The translations under genes and the position numbers were made by a program. The notes below the pieces were generated by a model, which did not search any database, was not told where the DNA came from, and worked only from the letters and a program-made list of their open reading frames with translations. Below, in pieces: positions 35,190-44,666 of a stretch of 64,000 bases of DNA (position 1 is its first letter; the number at the start of each line of letters is the position of its first letter). Source of the DNA: CAVTUU01 sp045804965 (GTDB taxonomy: Bacteria > Chloroflexota > Chloroflexia > Thermomicrobiales > UBA6265); assembly GCA_045804965.1 (NCBI GenBank), contig JBJMMD010000047.1:124001-188000 (forward strand). Direction: 5' to 3'.

Positions 35190-36431
35190 ATGACGCGGCG
35201 ATACATGGCCGCAGGCCATACGGGCGGAGCGCAGGCAGTTGTCGATGCTCCGTCCGTTTCGACGACGTGGGAAAGTCAAGAGCTTGACACGGTGCGGGTC
35301 GAACGCGAAATCGAGCGGCTATGGGTCGAAATGACCGCGCAGCGGGACCTTCAGCGCCCGCAACGAATCGCCGCCGACGGCGATGTCGGACTCATGCGCG
35401 CGTCGACACTCAATCTCGTTGTTACAGTCGAAAAACATGACGACGCCGACGAGGTCGAGCGCATCATTAGCCAACTGAGTGAACTGACTCCTTCGAGAGC
35501 AATTATTCTGGTTCGTACGCCAGTCAAAGACGACGAGCCGTCGCTGATGATACGGCTATCGGTTCACCAACACGAGGCATCGAAACTCCGGCCCGGAATT
35601 CAATTCGAATGTCTCACTGTTGGCGTCAAGGGAGAACCATCAACTTCGCTCGCGAGCGTCGCGTCCTCCCTCTTAGTGCCTGAGTTGCCTACATTCCTCT
35701 GGTGGTGTGGCACATCCCTCCCGATGACCGCGCTCTTTATGGAGCTCTCCGAAATCTCAGACCGTTTGCTCATCGACAGCGCGACAATTGATCGTCGCGG
35801 ACGGACGCTGATCGAATTGTCGAACTTAATTCATCGCTCCAAAATCGGACCGAAGGCGAGCGATTTCGCCTGGACACGGCTGCTGCCGTGGCGTCAGGCT
35901 GTAGCGCAGTTCTTCGAATCTGTCTCGGCGCAGCAATCGCTTGAGACGATTGACGAGGTTGTCATCGGCTACGAACGCAATCGATCTGAGCGTGTCAGCG
36001 GCCTTGCATCAGCATTGCTGATTGCGGGTTGGATTGCTACCCGCCTCGAGTGGCAGGCACCCGGAGAGCTCGTGCGCACGCACGATGGTTGGCGCGTCAC
36101 GTTGCGCGCCGGCAGAGCCGGACGGCGGCGAGAAGTTATATTGCGTTTGCGCCCGGAGGACGAAGCGCTGGATGCGTGCCTCGCCAAGCTTTCAATGGCG
36201 GCGGTGTCTCCTCATGCCGGCATGTACTTCATCGAGCGGGTCGGTCCGCACACCTTGATGACGCGGAGTGAAACTACCGATGCTCCCGTTGTGAGCCGCG
36301 CAATCTACTTGCACGCGCAGGACATCGCGACGCTTCTGGAGCATGAACTCCGCCACTTTGGTCGCGACCTCGTCTTCGAAGAATCGCTCCAATTCGCGGC
36401 GTCGTTGGTTCCGGAAGGCGAGTTAGATTGA
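35190..36431 (+). CDS. opcA: Glucose-6-phosphate dehydrogenase assembly protein OpcA
   Basis: OpcA activates or assembles Zwf and is known mainly from cyanobacteria and actinobacteria. The 413 residues match the family: REIERLWVEMTAQ, RASTLNLVV, RAIILVRTP, and LPTFLWWCG at the centre. ATG 35190 starts two bases after zwf ends; the open frame extends into zwf but the overlap is not needed. Its stop overlaps the next start as TGATG. Position in the operon supports the call. Confidence 0.92.
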   Translation: MTRRYMAAGHTGGAQAVVDAPSVSTTWESQELDTVRVEREIERLWVEMTAQRDLQRPQRIAADGDVGLMRASTLNLVVTVEKHDDADEVERIISQLSELTPSRAIILVRTPVKDDEPSLMIRLSVHQHEASKLRPGIQFECLTVGVKGEPSTSLASVASSLLVPELPTFLWWCGTSLPMTALFMELSEISDRLLIDSATIDRRGRTLIELSNLIHRSKIGPKASDFAWTRLLPWRQAVAQFFESVSAQQSLETIDEVVIGYERNRSERVSGLASALLIAGWIATRLEWQAPGELVRTHDGWRVTLRAGRAGRRREVILRLRPEDEALDACLAKLSMAAVSPHAGMYFIERVGPHTLMTRSETTDAPVVSRAIYLHAQDIATLLEHELRHFGRDLVFEESLQFAASLVPEGELD

Positions 36432-37225
36432 TGACCGAGTCGGACGAAATAATCGACTTCCGCGAACGTGGCCTGGTTATCGTCTTGCCCGACGGCGCCG
36501 CGCTCGCCCAGCGCGCGGCCGAAACGCTGACGAGCGCAGTGCAAGACGCGGATTTCGCCCGAGGCAATGCCTACGTTGCGCTGTCCGGCGGCTCTACTCC
36601 ACGGGCGATGGGGAAACTACTCGCAACGCCGCCGTACCGAGAACGCATTCCGTGGACAGATCTAGATATCTTTTGGGGAGATGAGCGGTGGGTCCCAATC
36701 GAAAGCGACGAGAGCAATGCCGGAGTCGCACTTCGCGAATTTGTTGAGGACGTGCCGATCCCACGGGAGAACCTTCATCCCTTTGACACGAACGCTGAGG
36801 ATCCGAAGATCACGGCGGCGGAGCTCGAAGCGAAGATCCGAGCGCTCCTGCCCGAGGACGAATACCCACCCCGTTTCGATCTGATCTTGCTCGGTTTAGG
36901 CGAGGATGGACACACCGCTTCGCTCTTTCCCGGCACGGCGGCGATTCACGAAGACCAGCAGCTCGTAGTGGCCCATCATGTGCCAAAGCTAAATGCGGTC
37001 AGGTTGACCTTTAGCCCGCCCTTGATCAACGCCGCGCGGCAGGTGGTTTTTCTTGTCTCAGGACGTGGAAAAGCGCCGGTTCTAAAGCAGGTGCTCGAAG
37101 GCGAATACCAACCTGATCTGCTACCGGCGCAGACCGTCCAGCCGGCGAACGGGATGTTGACCTGGCTCGTAGACGCGGACGCCGCAGCGCACCTCTCTCG
37201 AACGCCGGTCGTCCGGCATGTATGA
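36431..37225 (+). CDS. pgl: 6-phosphogluconolactonase
   Basis: The enzyme hydrolyses 6-phosphogluconolactone. GlucNAc6P-isomerase-like fold with ALSGGSTPRAM, WGDERWVP and the signature LGLGEDGHTASLFPG. ATG 36431 overlaps the opcA stop (TGATG). The end overlaps rpiA by eight bases. At 264 residues it is typical. Confidence 0.94.
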   Translation: MTESDEIIDFRERGLVIVLPDGAALAQRAAETLTSAVQDADFARGNAYVALSGGSTPRAMGKLLATPPYRERIPWTDLDIFWGDERWVPIESDESNAGVALREFVEDVPIPRENLHPFDTNAEDPKITAAELEAKIRALLPEDEYPPRFDLILLGLGEDGHTASLFPGTAAIHEDQQLVVAHHVPKLNAVRLTFSPPLINAARQVVFLVSGRGKAPVLKQVLEGEYQPDLLPAQTVQPANGMLTWLVDADAAAHLSRTPVVRHV

Positions 37226-37907
37226 TCGCGAGCGGTTGGCTCGTCTAGCTCGCCACGTTGCGTCTACAGTTGAAGATGGATCGTTGCTCGGGCTCGGATC
37301 GGGTTCGACCGCAGAGGCCGTGATCCGCGAACTCGGCTCGCGCATCGCCCAAGGCGCCCACTTTACCGGCGTGCCTACGTCCAAGCGGACCGCGGAGATC
37401 GCGACTGAGTGTGGGATCAACCTCATAGAATTTGACCATGTGCAGTCGCTTGAACTCGGCATTGATGGCGCGGATGAGATCTCACCGGCGCTCGACTTGA
37501 TCAAAGGTCGCGGCGGCGCCCTTCTCCATGAAAAGCTCGTGGCGCTGACTTGCCGGAGATTCGTGATTGTGGCGGCCTCAGAAAAGCTCGTCGAACAACT
37601 TGGAACGCGGCTCCCGCTGCCGGTCGAGGTCGTCCAATTTGGGAGTGATAAGACAGGTCGACGCCTCGCCGAACTGGGCTTGAACCCGACAATGCGAAAG
37701 GGCGACGGTAGTTCGCCGTATGTGACCGACGGGGGTCACTTTATCTTTGATTGCGCAACGGGCCCGATCGACGCGCCGATGGAATTAGCATCGGCAATCA
37801 AACAGACGGCCGGCGTCGTTGAGCATGGATTGTTCGTTGGCGTGGCAACCGAAGCGATCACCGTGGACCATCAAGGCAATATTGAGCATCTCAAACGAAA
37901 CAACTGA
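37218..37907 (+). CDS. rpiA: Ribose-5-phosphate isomerase A
   Basis: The enzyme interconverts ribulose-5-phosphate and ribose-5-phosphate. Family motifs are GLGSGSTAE, LGIDGADEI and IKGRGGALLHEK, which carry the catalytic Asp, Glu and Lys. The 229 residues are full length. It overlaps pgl by eight bases and closes the pentose phosphate operon; it is convergent with the YCII gene 29 bases away. Confidence 0.95.
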   Translation: MYDRERLARLARHVASTVEDGSLLGLGSGSTAEAVIRELGSRIAQGAHFTGVPTSKRTAEIATECGINLIEFDHVQSLELGIDGADEISPALDLIKGRGGALLHEKLVALTCRRFVIVAASEKLVEQLGTRLPLPVEVVQFGSDKTGRRLAELGLNPTMRKGDGSSPYVTDGGHFIFDCATGPIDAPMELASAIKQTAGVVEHGLFVGVATEAITVDHQGNIEHLKRNN

Positions 37908-37936
37908 ATGCGTCCCGCGGTTAGCCGCCTACGCTG

Positions 37937-38206
37937 TTATGGCGGAAGGACTTGTTTCCACTCCCGTACCTGCAAATCGCCAATGGCATCAACTGAAGTG
38001 TAGGGGTCTGCGGCGATGAGGTCTCTGACCTCTTTCTCAGATTCGGCCTCATAGATGATGAGCGCGCCCGAGTCGTCAGCAAATGGTCCGGAAAGCACGA
38101 GCTTTCCCTCAGCAAGCAATGACCCAAGATATTCGCGATGCCTAGGTCTGACGTGCAACCGTTGTTCGTTATTCTGAAATCTTAGGATCGCGACGAATTT
38201 CGGCAT
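37937..38206 (-). CDS. YCII-family protein
   Basis: An 89-residue dimeric alpha-beta barrel protein of the YCII family: FVAILRF at the N-terminus, RPRHREYLGSL, and GPFADDSGALIIYEA (the family GP and D/H positions). Enzymatic roles have been proposed for the family, but the substrate is unknown here. It is divergent from mutS. Confidence 0.85.
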   Translation of the reverse strand: MPKFVAILRFQNNEQRLHVRPRHREYLGSLLAEGKLVLSGPFADDSGALIIYEAESEKEVRDLIAADPYTSVDAIGDLQVREWKQVLPP

Positions 38207-38262
38207 CGGTCACCTCTGGGTGGTCTTCCTATCGGTGAATTTTAGCGCAGGCGGGCTGGGCG

Positions 38263-38292
38263 TTGCCTTTGGTCTCCCTTGTGCCGTAGTCT
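38263..38292 (+). promoter_or_regulatory. Possible mutS promoter
   Basis: TTGCCT (38263-38268) and TAGTCT (38287-38292) with an 18-base spacer lie about 75 bases before the mutS ATG. A moderate match only. Confidence 0.3.
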
Positions 38293-38366
38293 AATTGCAG
38301 TTTCCCATTCCAGACGCCCCTGAATCTCGCCTGTCGACTTTCGGATCTCTGTGCGGAAAAGGCGGT

Positions 38367-41081
38367 ATGGTGCAAACGCTCAAAACAACAGAAGCCGGCG
38401 ATGAAGCTGTACCATTACGCCGCCAATATTTGCAGTTGAAAGCACGGTTTCCAGACACGATCCTGCTCTTTCGGCTTGGCGACTTCTACGAGACGTTCGA
38501 CGCCGACGCCGAGCTTGCCGCCCGCCTCCTCGACATTGTGCTCACCGGTCGCGACATGGGGAAGGGCAAACGCATCCCTATGGCTGGTATCCCATATCAC
38601 GCCGCGGAGGGGTACATCGCCCGGCTTGTTTCGGCGGGACACAAGGTGGCGGTGTGCGAGCAAGTCGGCAGCCCGCAAAAAGGTCGGGGCTTGGTCGAAC
38701 GGGATGTGACGCGAATCGTCACACCGGGAACGGTGCTCGATCCGCTCATGCTCGATGCCCAATCGAATAATTTCATCGTCGCGGTCACGATCGATGGGAA
38801 GCGCGCTGGGATTGCGGTGGCCGATATTTCGACCGGGCACTTTTCTTGTACTGAAATCGATCGCGAAACTGACTCCTTGATTTCTGAATCAGTTGAACGC
38901 GAGCTCGTACGTTTGCAACCGGCCGAAATCCTGATAAGTACTGACCTCCTCCCTGCCGACAACAGCTCGAAGCCGTCGTGGCTCCCTGCAGGCACCGCGG
39001 TGAGCCAGATTGAGTCGTGGAAATTGCGAGTGGATCGCGCACAGGAGTCGCTCGTACGACACTTCGAGGTAGCGTCTTTGGATGGCTATGGTTGCGCCGG
39101 TAAATTGCAGGCAATTTCAGCGGCCGGGGCATTGATTCAATACCTGAGTGAGACGCAACTTTCCCGTCTGGCGCAGATCGTCGAGCTGACAACGTACAGT
39201 ATTGGAGATTTCATGGCGCTCGACGCCCAAACTCGTCGGAACTTGGAATTAACTGAAAGCAGCCGCGGTGAGCGGCGGCATAGCCTGATCGCCGTGCTCG
39301 ACCAAACTCGAACGCCGATGGGAGCTAGATTACTCCGCCAATGGCTTAACCGACCGTTGTTGAGCGTCGGTTCGCTCAAGGAGCGGCAGGACCAGGTCGA
39401 ATGGTTTGTGACAAATCAGCTCGCGCGGGGAGAGCTGCGAAAGGTTCTTGCCAACCTCGGTGATATTGAACGAGTGACGAATCGGGCCATTGCCGGCATC
39501 GCTTCGCCGCGGGATTTGGGAACACTACGCAGTTCAATTGCTCATTTCCCAGCCATCACTCACGTTCTCGGTGAAAATGATTTGGAGCAAGCGCTGCCGG
39601 AGGTCGCCGATCTTCGCGAATTGCTTGAAGCCGCCATCGTCGATGAGCCGCCGGCGTTACTAGGAAAAGGTCAGGTGTTACGTCCGCGATTCTCCCCCGA
39701 ACTCGACGCACATCGCCTCCGGGCGAAAGAAGCGAGGGATTGGATCGCTGGGTTGGAGCGGCAAGAACGTGAGCGTACGGGCCTGCGTAGCCTCAAGGTG
39801 GGCTACAACAAGGTGTTCGGCTACTACTTAGAAATCTCGACCGCTACCCTGGCGGCCGCCGAGCGCGATCGGGCGAGGGCCGGCTCGAACGGTTCGGTTC
39901 TGCCAGAGGATTACATTCCGAAGCAAACGCTGACCAACGGTGCTCGCTACTTCACGCCCCAGCTCAAAGAATATGAAACCGTCGTCCTGACAGCCGACGA
40001 GGCGACAGCCGAGCTCGAAGCAGCCACATTTCGGCGAGTCGTCCTGCAAGTCGCGGACGCCAGCCGGCGCCTGGTGGATGCGGCGAATCAGATCGCTCAA
40101 CTGGACGTCTTTTCGACCTTCGCCGAAGTCGCGATGCAGCGAAATTATGTTCGTCCCGAAATCGATAACGGCACTTCGATCGAAATCCTCGAAGGCCGTC
40201 ATCCTACCCTCGAAGCGATCCTTGGCGTTGGTGAATATGTGCCGAACAACGCGAAAGTGGACTGCGAGAGGGCGCAGATCGTGGTTCTCACTGGCCCGAA
40301 TATGGCCGGCAAGTCTAGTTGGCTGCGCCAGGTCGCGTTGACCGTATTGCTCGCGCAAATCGGATCGTTCGTGCCAGCGAGGTCGGCAAGGATTGGCTTA
40401 GTCGACCGAATCTTCACACGTATCGGCGCTCACGATGACATTACATCAGGCCAAAGCACGTTCATGGTGGAGATGGTCGAAACTGCAAATATCCTCAATC
40501 ACGCCACTCATAAAAGTCTTGTCCTACTCGATGAGATCGGTCGCGGCACGAGCACATATGACGGACTCGCGATTGCCCGAGCGATTGTGGAGTACCTGCA
40601 TAATTCGCCCCGTCTCGGTAGCCGCACGTTGTTCGCCACGCACTATCATGAACTCACGGAGCTAGAGCGGATTCTTCCACGCGTGAAGTGCTTTCGCATG
40701 GATGTCCATGAAGACGGCGACGAGGTCGTGTTCCTCCATCATGTGGTGCCGGGAGGCGCCGACCGCTCATACGGCATTCACGTTGCTCAACTCGCTGGTG
40801 TGCCGAAAGGAATCATCCGCCGCGCGCAGGAAATCTTATCTGGGCTTGAGACCGACACGAAAGGGCGAACCGATCGCGATCGGCGGGGCTCGGCGATGAG
40901 TCGCGCGCTGCCGGACGATTTGCTGGAATCGTCCTTTCAGCTCACGCTGTTTGGAGCGCCGGATCCGATTGTCGAGGAACTCAAGCAGCTCGATGTCGAG
41001 GCGATGTCTCCGCTCGATGCACTAACGAAGCTCTACGAGTTGAACGGGAAGGCGAAAGGCGCAGGAACCGACAAGCCTTAG
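38367..41081 (+). CDS. mutS: DNA mismatch repair protein MutS
   Basis: MutS recognises mismatches and recruits MutL using ATP. The mismatch-binding domain has the Phe-x-Glu segment FRLGDFYETF. Core, lever and clamp domains follow, and the ATPase has Walker A TGPNMAGKSSW and Walker B VLLDEIGRGTSTYDG. At 904 residues it is full length. ATG 38367 has AAAGGCGG upstream; the frame opens earlier at ATG 38295, but that leader is not conserved in type. The final four bases overlap the convergent GH57 gene. No mutL is in the window. Confidence 0.95.
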   Translation: MVQTLKTTEAGDEAVPLRRQYLQLKARFPDTILLFRLGDFYETFDADAELAARLLDIVLTGRDMGKGKRIPMAGIPYHAAEGYIARLVSAGHKVAVCEQVGSPQKGRGLVERDVTRIVTPGTVLDPLMLDAQSNNFIVAVTIDGKRAGIAVADISTGHFSCTEIDRETDSLISESVERELVRLQPAEILISTDLLPADNSSKPSWLPAGTAVSQIESWKLRVDRAQESLVRHFEVASLDGYGCAGKLQAISAAGALIQYLSETQLSRLAQIVELTTYSIGDFMALDAQTRRNLELTESSRGERRHSLIAVLDQTRTPMGARLLRQWLNRPLLSVGSLKERQDQVEWFVTNQLARGELRKVLANLGDIERVTNRAIAGIASPRDLGTLRSSIAHFPAITHVLGENDLEQALPEVADLRELLEAAIVDEPPALLGKGQVLRPRFSPELDAHRLRAKEARDWIAGLERQERERTGLRSLKVGYNKVFGYYLEISTATLAAAERDRARAGSNGSVLPEDYIPKQTLTNGARYFTPQLKEYETVVLTADEATAELEAATFRRVVLQVADASRRLVDAANQIAQLDVFSTFAEVAMQRNYVRPEIDNGTSIEILEGRHPTLEAILGVGEYVPNNAKVDCERAQIVVLTGPNMAGKSSWLRQVALTVLLAQIGSFVPARSARIGLVDRIFTRIGAHDDITSGQSTFMVEMVETANILNHATHKSLVLLDEIGRGTSTYDGLAIARAIVEYLHNSPRLGSRTLFATHYHELTELERILPRVKCFRMDVHEDGDEVVFLHHVVPGGADRSYGIHVAQLAGVPKGIIRRAQEILSGLETDTKGRTDRDRRGSAMSRALPDDLLESSFQLTLFGAPDPIVEELKQLDVEAMSPLDALTKLYELNGKAKGAGTDKP

Positions 41082-42799
41082 TTCACTCGAGCTCGTGCGA
41101 TCGGCGCCGCAGAGCCTTGACGCTCGGCGAAGACTCGGAAGTCGATCGTGGCGAATGGATTGTCTTTTTCTTGCAGTTCAGCGAGCCGAGCCCGCTCAGC
41201 CTCAACGAGGTCGTTGCCTCGTTCGGCAAGCTCTGCGAGCTGCTCAAACCGGCGGAGATGGTCATTGAAACGCTTTGTTGCATATTCCTTCGCCTGCCCG
41301 GTTGTAACGAGGAATGGCCAGTCGCTACTTTCGAGTAGCAGCAATTCTCGGGCGAGCTGACCTAAGAGCGCGTTCGTGGGGTCGGCGTTGGAATTGCGGG
41401 CAACGATGTCCTCTATGCGGCGTTCCGCGGCATGAATTTTCGGCCACATCCACCTCGTCTCGTCGTTGAGCCACGTGTCATGGCCACCACCCTCGCCCCA
41501 GCTCGACTCAGGCAAGTCCAACACTCCAGGCGGGGTGAACTCGTCAACGATTCGCGATGCAGTCGACAGCTCGATAGTTTGGTCGGCCGCCAGCAGGCGG
41601 AGAACTTCTTTTAACCAATCCACGCCTTCAAACCACCAGTGCCCAAAGAGCTCAGTGTCATAGGCAGCGGAAATAACGCCGGCCCGCCCCGACTCTTGTT
41701 CGTACTCCGACAGAAGCCGGGCGACAAGTGAAGCAAAGTGCTGAGCATGAGCCTTGACCTGATCTGCTGCCTTCGCCGGTTCATACGGGGGCTTACTGCC
41801 GAGGTCGAGGCTTTTGCCGCCAATTCGCCAATATTGCATGCCGGATACGCTATCTTTGCGATGGAACTCCCGGTAAACGAAATCGCCAGGATAGCCATGA
41901 GTGCCGGACCACACTTGCTCTCCGGTTTCGTTGTTTCGGCCAAGGACGGCGACCCGTCCCGGTTCGTCTCCAACCCAATAGGGTTGGAAAGTTGTTCCAG
42001 GATGTGTTTGCATTTCGGTGTGAAGGCGAGGAGCCGGCGTACCAGCGGAAACGCCGTAGGGACCGATTGCTTCTCCAGCCGCCTTTCCAACCGGCTTGCC
42101 ACCTTCTACCGTATGGGTTTCACTGAAAAATATTCGCATTCCAAGACCGGCGAGAAACGACTCGAGTCCCGGACGCCGAATCGTAGCTCCATCTTGGCGG
42201 TCTTCAATCGCGCCACGATATGCGCACTCGGGCATCCAAATTGCCTTTGGATCGCGTCCAAAGTGGCGACGGTAGGTGTCTACTCCCGTCTGCAGTTGGC
42301 CATAAATCGATGAATCTCGCGAGAGAAGCGGTAAATAGCCGTGGGTCGCGGCAGAGGTTGCGATTTCGATGAACCCTTCATCCTGTAATAGCCGGAAAGC
42401 GCCAGGAATATCGCGATTGAAGCGATCCTGGAAGCTCGTCAAATTGCGGGCATACCAGTGATGATAGAATCGGGCGTTCTCGCAAAGCGCTTGGTCACCT
42501 GCATCCTCAAACCGAGAAACGTCTTTTCCTGCCCAAGCAGCCCGTTCGGCCGCATAACTGACGAAGTGGTCGATGATCAGCGGATCGGCCAATTGCTCGA
42601 CCAATATAGGCGTGATGCCGATCGTCAAGTGAAACGGCACACTCTCGTCGCGAAGATCGTACAGAGCAGTCAAGAGCGGGATGTACGTTTCGGCGATTGC
42701 CTCGTACAGCCACTCCTCACCGTGCGGCCATGTGCCGGCTTGACGGGCATATGGGAGGTGACTGTGAAGGACAAAGGTGAACGCACCCGAAGTCTTCAT
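41078..42799 (-). CDS. GH57 family 1,4-alpha-glucan branching enzyme
   Basis: The enzyme probably forms alpha-1,6 branches in glycogen. GH57 features: VLHSHLPYAR at the N-terminus, the nucleophile Glu in WMPECAYR, and the acid/base Asp in AYDTELFGHWWFEG. A C-terminal helical DUF1957-like region completes the 573 residues. These fit the GH57 branching enzymes of thermophiles such as Thermus. It would replace GlgB, which is not in the window, and supply branches for the GlgE route. Followed on the same strand from malQ by about 80 bases. Confidence 0.85.
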   Translation of the reverse strand: MKTSGAFTFVLHSHLPYARQAGTWPHGEEWLYEAIAETYIPLLTALYDLRDESVPFHLTIGITPILVEQLADPLIIDHFVSYAAERAAWAGKDVSRFEDAGDQALCENARFYHHWYARNLTSFQDRFNRDIPGAFRLLQDEGFIEIATSAATHGYLPLLSRDSSIYGQLQTGVDTYRRHFGRDPKAIWMPECAYRGAIEDRQDGATIRRPGLESFLAGLGMRIFFSETHTVEGGKPVGKAAGEAIGPYGVSAGTPAPRLHTEMQTHPGTTFQPYWVGDEPGRVAVLGRNNETGEQVWSGTHGYPGDFVYREFHRKDSVSGMQYWRIGGKSLDLGSKPPYEPAKAADQVKAHAQHFASLVARLLSEYEQESGRAGVISAAYDTELFGHWWFEGVDWLKEVLRLLAADQTIELSTASRIVDEFTPPGVLDLPESSWGEGGGHDTWLNDETRWMWPKIHAAERRIEDIVARNSNADPTNALLGQLARELLLLESSDWPFLVTTGQAKEYATKRFNDHLRRFEQLAELAERGNDLVEAERARLAELQEKDNPFATIDFRVFAERQGSAAPIARARVN

Positions 42800-42877
42800 A
42801 GAGAGATCCTTCTCAGGTCTTGACTCCAGACGGACACGGGGATGGAGTCGATTGCATACGACACTGAAGAAAGTATC

Positions 42878-44467
42878 TTAACCCGGGCTAGGTTCCTCGC
42901 CCACGGTAAAGAGCGGATGTTTTGCCCCTGGCGCCGTGTAATCGAAGGGATCAAATTCGACCTCCTCCAAGCGCCGGGACAGCCGTCCGTACGCATGAGT
43001 CAGCTCTCCGAGACCCGCGGCGAGCCCGTGATGCAATTGATGGCCAAGATACCTCCACGCCCAGTTGCCCATCGCTCGACCGGGAGTGTTCATGCGCGCC
43101 TCGTCTCCGAGCCGCAAGATGTCCTGCAGAGGAAATATTGCCATGTTCGCGACTGACGACAGGCCTAACCGAATGAAGTCCCAAGCAATATCGCTGCCGT
43201 CGCGCCCGATGTACCGCTGCACCTGTTGTTGCTCGGGGGTCGGCAGCGAGTGAAACCAGCCGACCGTCGTTTGATTGTCATGCGTGCCAGTGTAGACAAC
43301 CAGATTTTCACCATAATTGTGAGGGAGGTAGGCATTTTCAGGCCTGCCATCAAAGGCGAACTGAAGTACCGCCATGCCAGGATAGCCGAGGTCCTTTCGC
43401 AGTTCCTCCACATCGGCAGTGATCAAACCTAAGTCTTCGACTATAAACGGCACCGGACCAAGTTCGGCCGTTATAGCGTCGAAAACCTCGCGACTTGGCC
43501 CAAGCTCCCAGCGGCCGGCGGCGGCCGTTTTCGCGGCGAAAGGGATACTCCAAGCGGCAGCAAGACCGCGAAAGTGGTCGATGCGGATAATATCGACGAG
43601 GTGGAGTGTCGCTCGGATGCGATCGATCCACCACGCATAGCCGGTTTTCCTCATCTCGTGCCAATCAAAAATCGGATTGCCCCACGTCTGACCGGTCGTC
43701 GAGAAATAGTCTGGCGGTACGCCGGAAACGACGTGGGGATTGCCTTCGTTGTCGAGCCGAAAAAGCCGTCGATTTGCCCACACATCGGCACTGTCACGTG
43801 CGACAAAAATCGGGATATCACCAATAATTCGAACCTGGCGGTCGTTTGCGTATTGCTTGAGGTCGGCCCACTGTCGTCGAAAGAGAAATTGCGCGAATCG
43901 ATGAAAACGAATTTCGTCCTTGAGTTCCACGGTCCAACTTGCGACTGACTCCGGAGTCCGCAGTCGAATATCGGGTTCCCAATCGAACCACGCCGCACCC
44001 CCATGCTGATCCTTCAGCGCCATGAAAAGCGCGAAATCATCCAGCCAGGTCGCGTTGTCACGACTGAACTGTTCGAATGGGAAGCGAAGCGCCGAACCGG
44101 CGCCGGCCCGAAACCGATCGAACGCGCGCCGAAGCATTTGGGTCTTGAACGAAATGACGCGACCAAAATCGACTTCATAGTCGTGAAACGGCTCATGATG
44201 CGCGAGGTCGGAATTTTCCAACAAGCCTTCGCCCGCAAGCCAGGGAAGAGAAATGAGCAGCGGATTTCCGGCGAAGGCAGAAGGAGAGGCATAGGGCGAG
44301 TCGCCGAAACTCGTCGGGCCGAGCGGCATTACTTGCCAGAGACGCTGACCGGCAACGACTAGCCAGTCGATGAATCGGTATGAGGCATCTCCGAGGTCGC
44401 CTATTCCATGAGGCCCGGGAAACGACGTCGGGTGCGCCAATATTCCACTCGCGCGATCGCCTTGCAT
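42878..44467 (-). CDS. malQ: 4-alpha-glucanotransferase (amylomaltase)
   Basis: MalQ (GH77) transfers alpha-1,4-glucan segments between maltooligosaccharides. N-terminal SGILAHPTSFPGPHGIGDLG, LPLGPT-like VMPLGPTSFGDSPY, the nucleophile in IIRIDHFRGL, acid/base in FIVEDLGLIT, and YTGTHDNQTT are all present. The 529 residues make the short, Thermus-like form. First gene of a malQ-GH57 pair on the minus strand, which extends the glycogen theme from 12-21 kb. Confidence 0.95.
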   Translation of the reverse strand: MQGDRASGILAHPTSFPGPHGIGDLGDASYRFIDWLVVAGQRLWQVMPLGPTSFGDSPYASPSAFAGNPLLISLPWLAGEGLLENSDLAHHEPFHDYEVDFGRVISFKTQMLRRAFDRFRAGAGSALRFPFEQFSRDNATWLDDFALFMALKDQHGGAAWFDWEPDIRLRTPESVASWTVELKDEIRFHRFAQFLFRRQWADLKQYANDRQVRIIGDIPIFVARDSADVWANRRLFRLDNEGNPHVVSGVPPDYFSTTGQTWGNPIFDWHEMRKTGYAWWIDRIRATLHLVDIIRIDHFRGLAAAWSIPFAAKTAAAGRWELGPSREVFDAITAELGPVPFIVEDLGLITADVEELRKDLGYPGMAVLQFAFDGRPENAYLPHNYGENLVVYTGTHDNQTTVGWFHSLPTPEQQQVQRYIGRDGSDIAWDFIRLGLSSVANMAIFPLQDILRLGDEARMNTPGRAMGNWAWRYLGHQLHHGLAAGLGELTHAYGRLSRRLEEVEFDPFDYTAPGAKHPLFTVGEEPSPG

Positions 44468-44627
44468 GCAGGAATATCCACCTCACAAAGGTCGCCACAA
44501 AAGCAAGGTCGACGAACAACGACCGGCAGTCATGCTACCACGGGTTAACGAAGAAACTTCTAGATGGTGTGGAAGATGAGGGGTGGGACTTGAAAGTTGA
44601 CGATGAATGAAGCGCGACATGTCGTAA

Positions 44628-44659
44628 ACACCAGGCGCAATCGAGCACGTTTCTGGTGT
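44628..44659 (-). terminator. Weak terminator-like hairpin after the ABC permease
   Basis: ACACCAG (44628-44634) pairs with CTGGTGT (44653-44659) around an 18-base loop, just past the permease stop on the minus strand. The following T-run is short, so termination strength is doubtful. Confidence 0.35.
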
Positions 44660-44666
44660 CCCTGGT

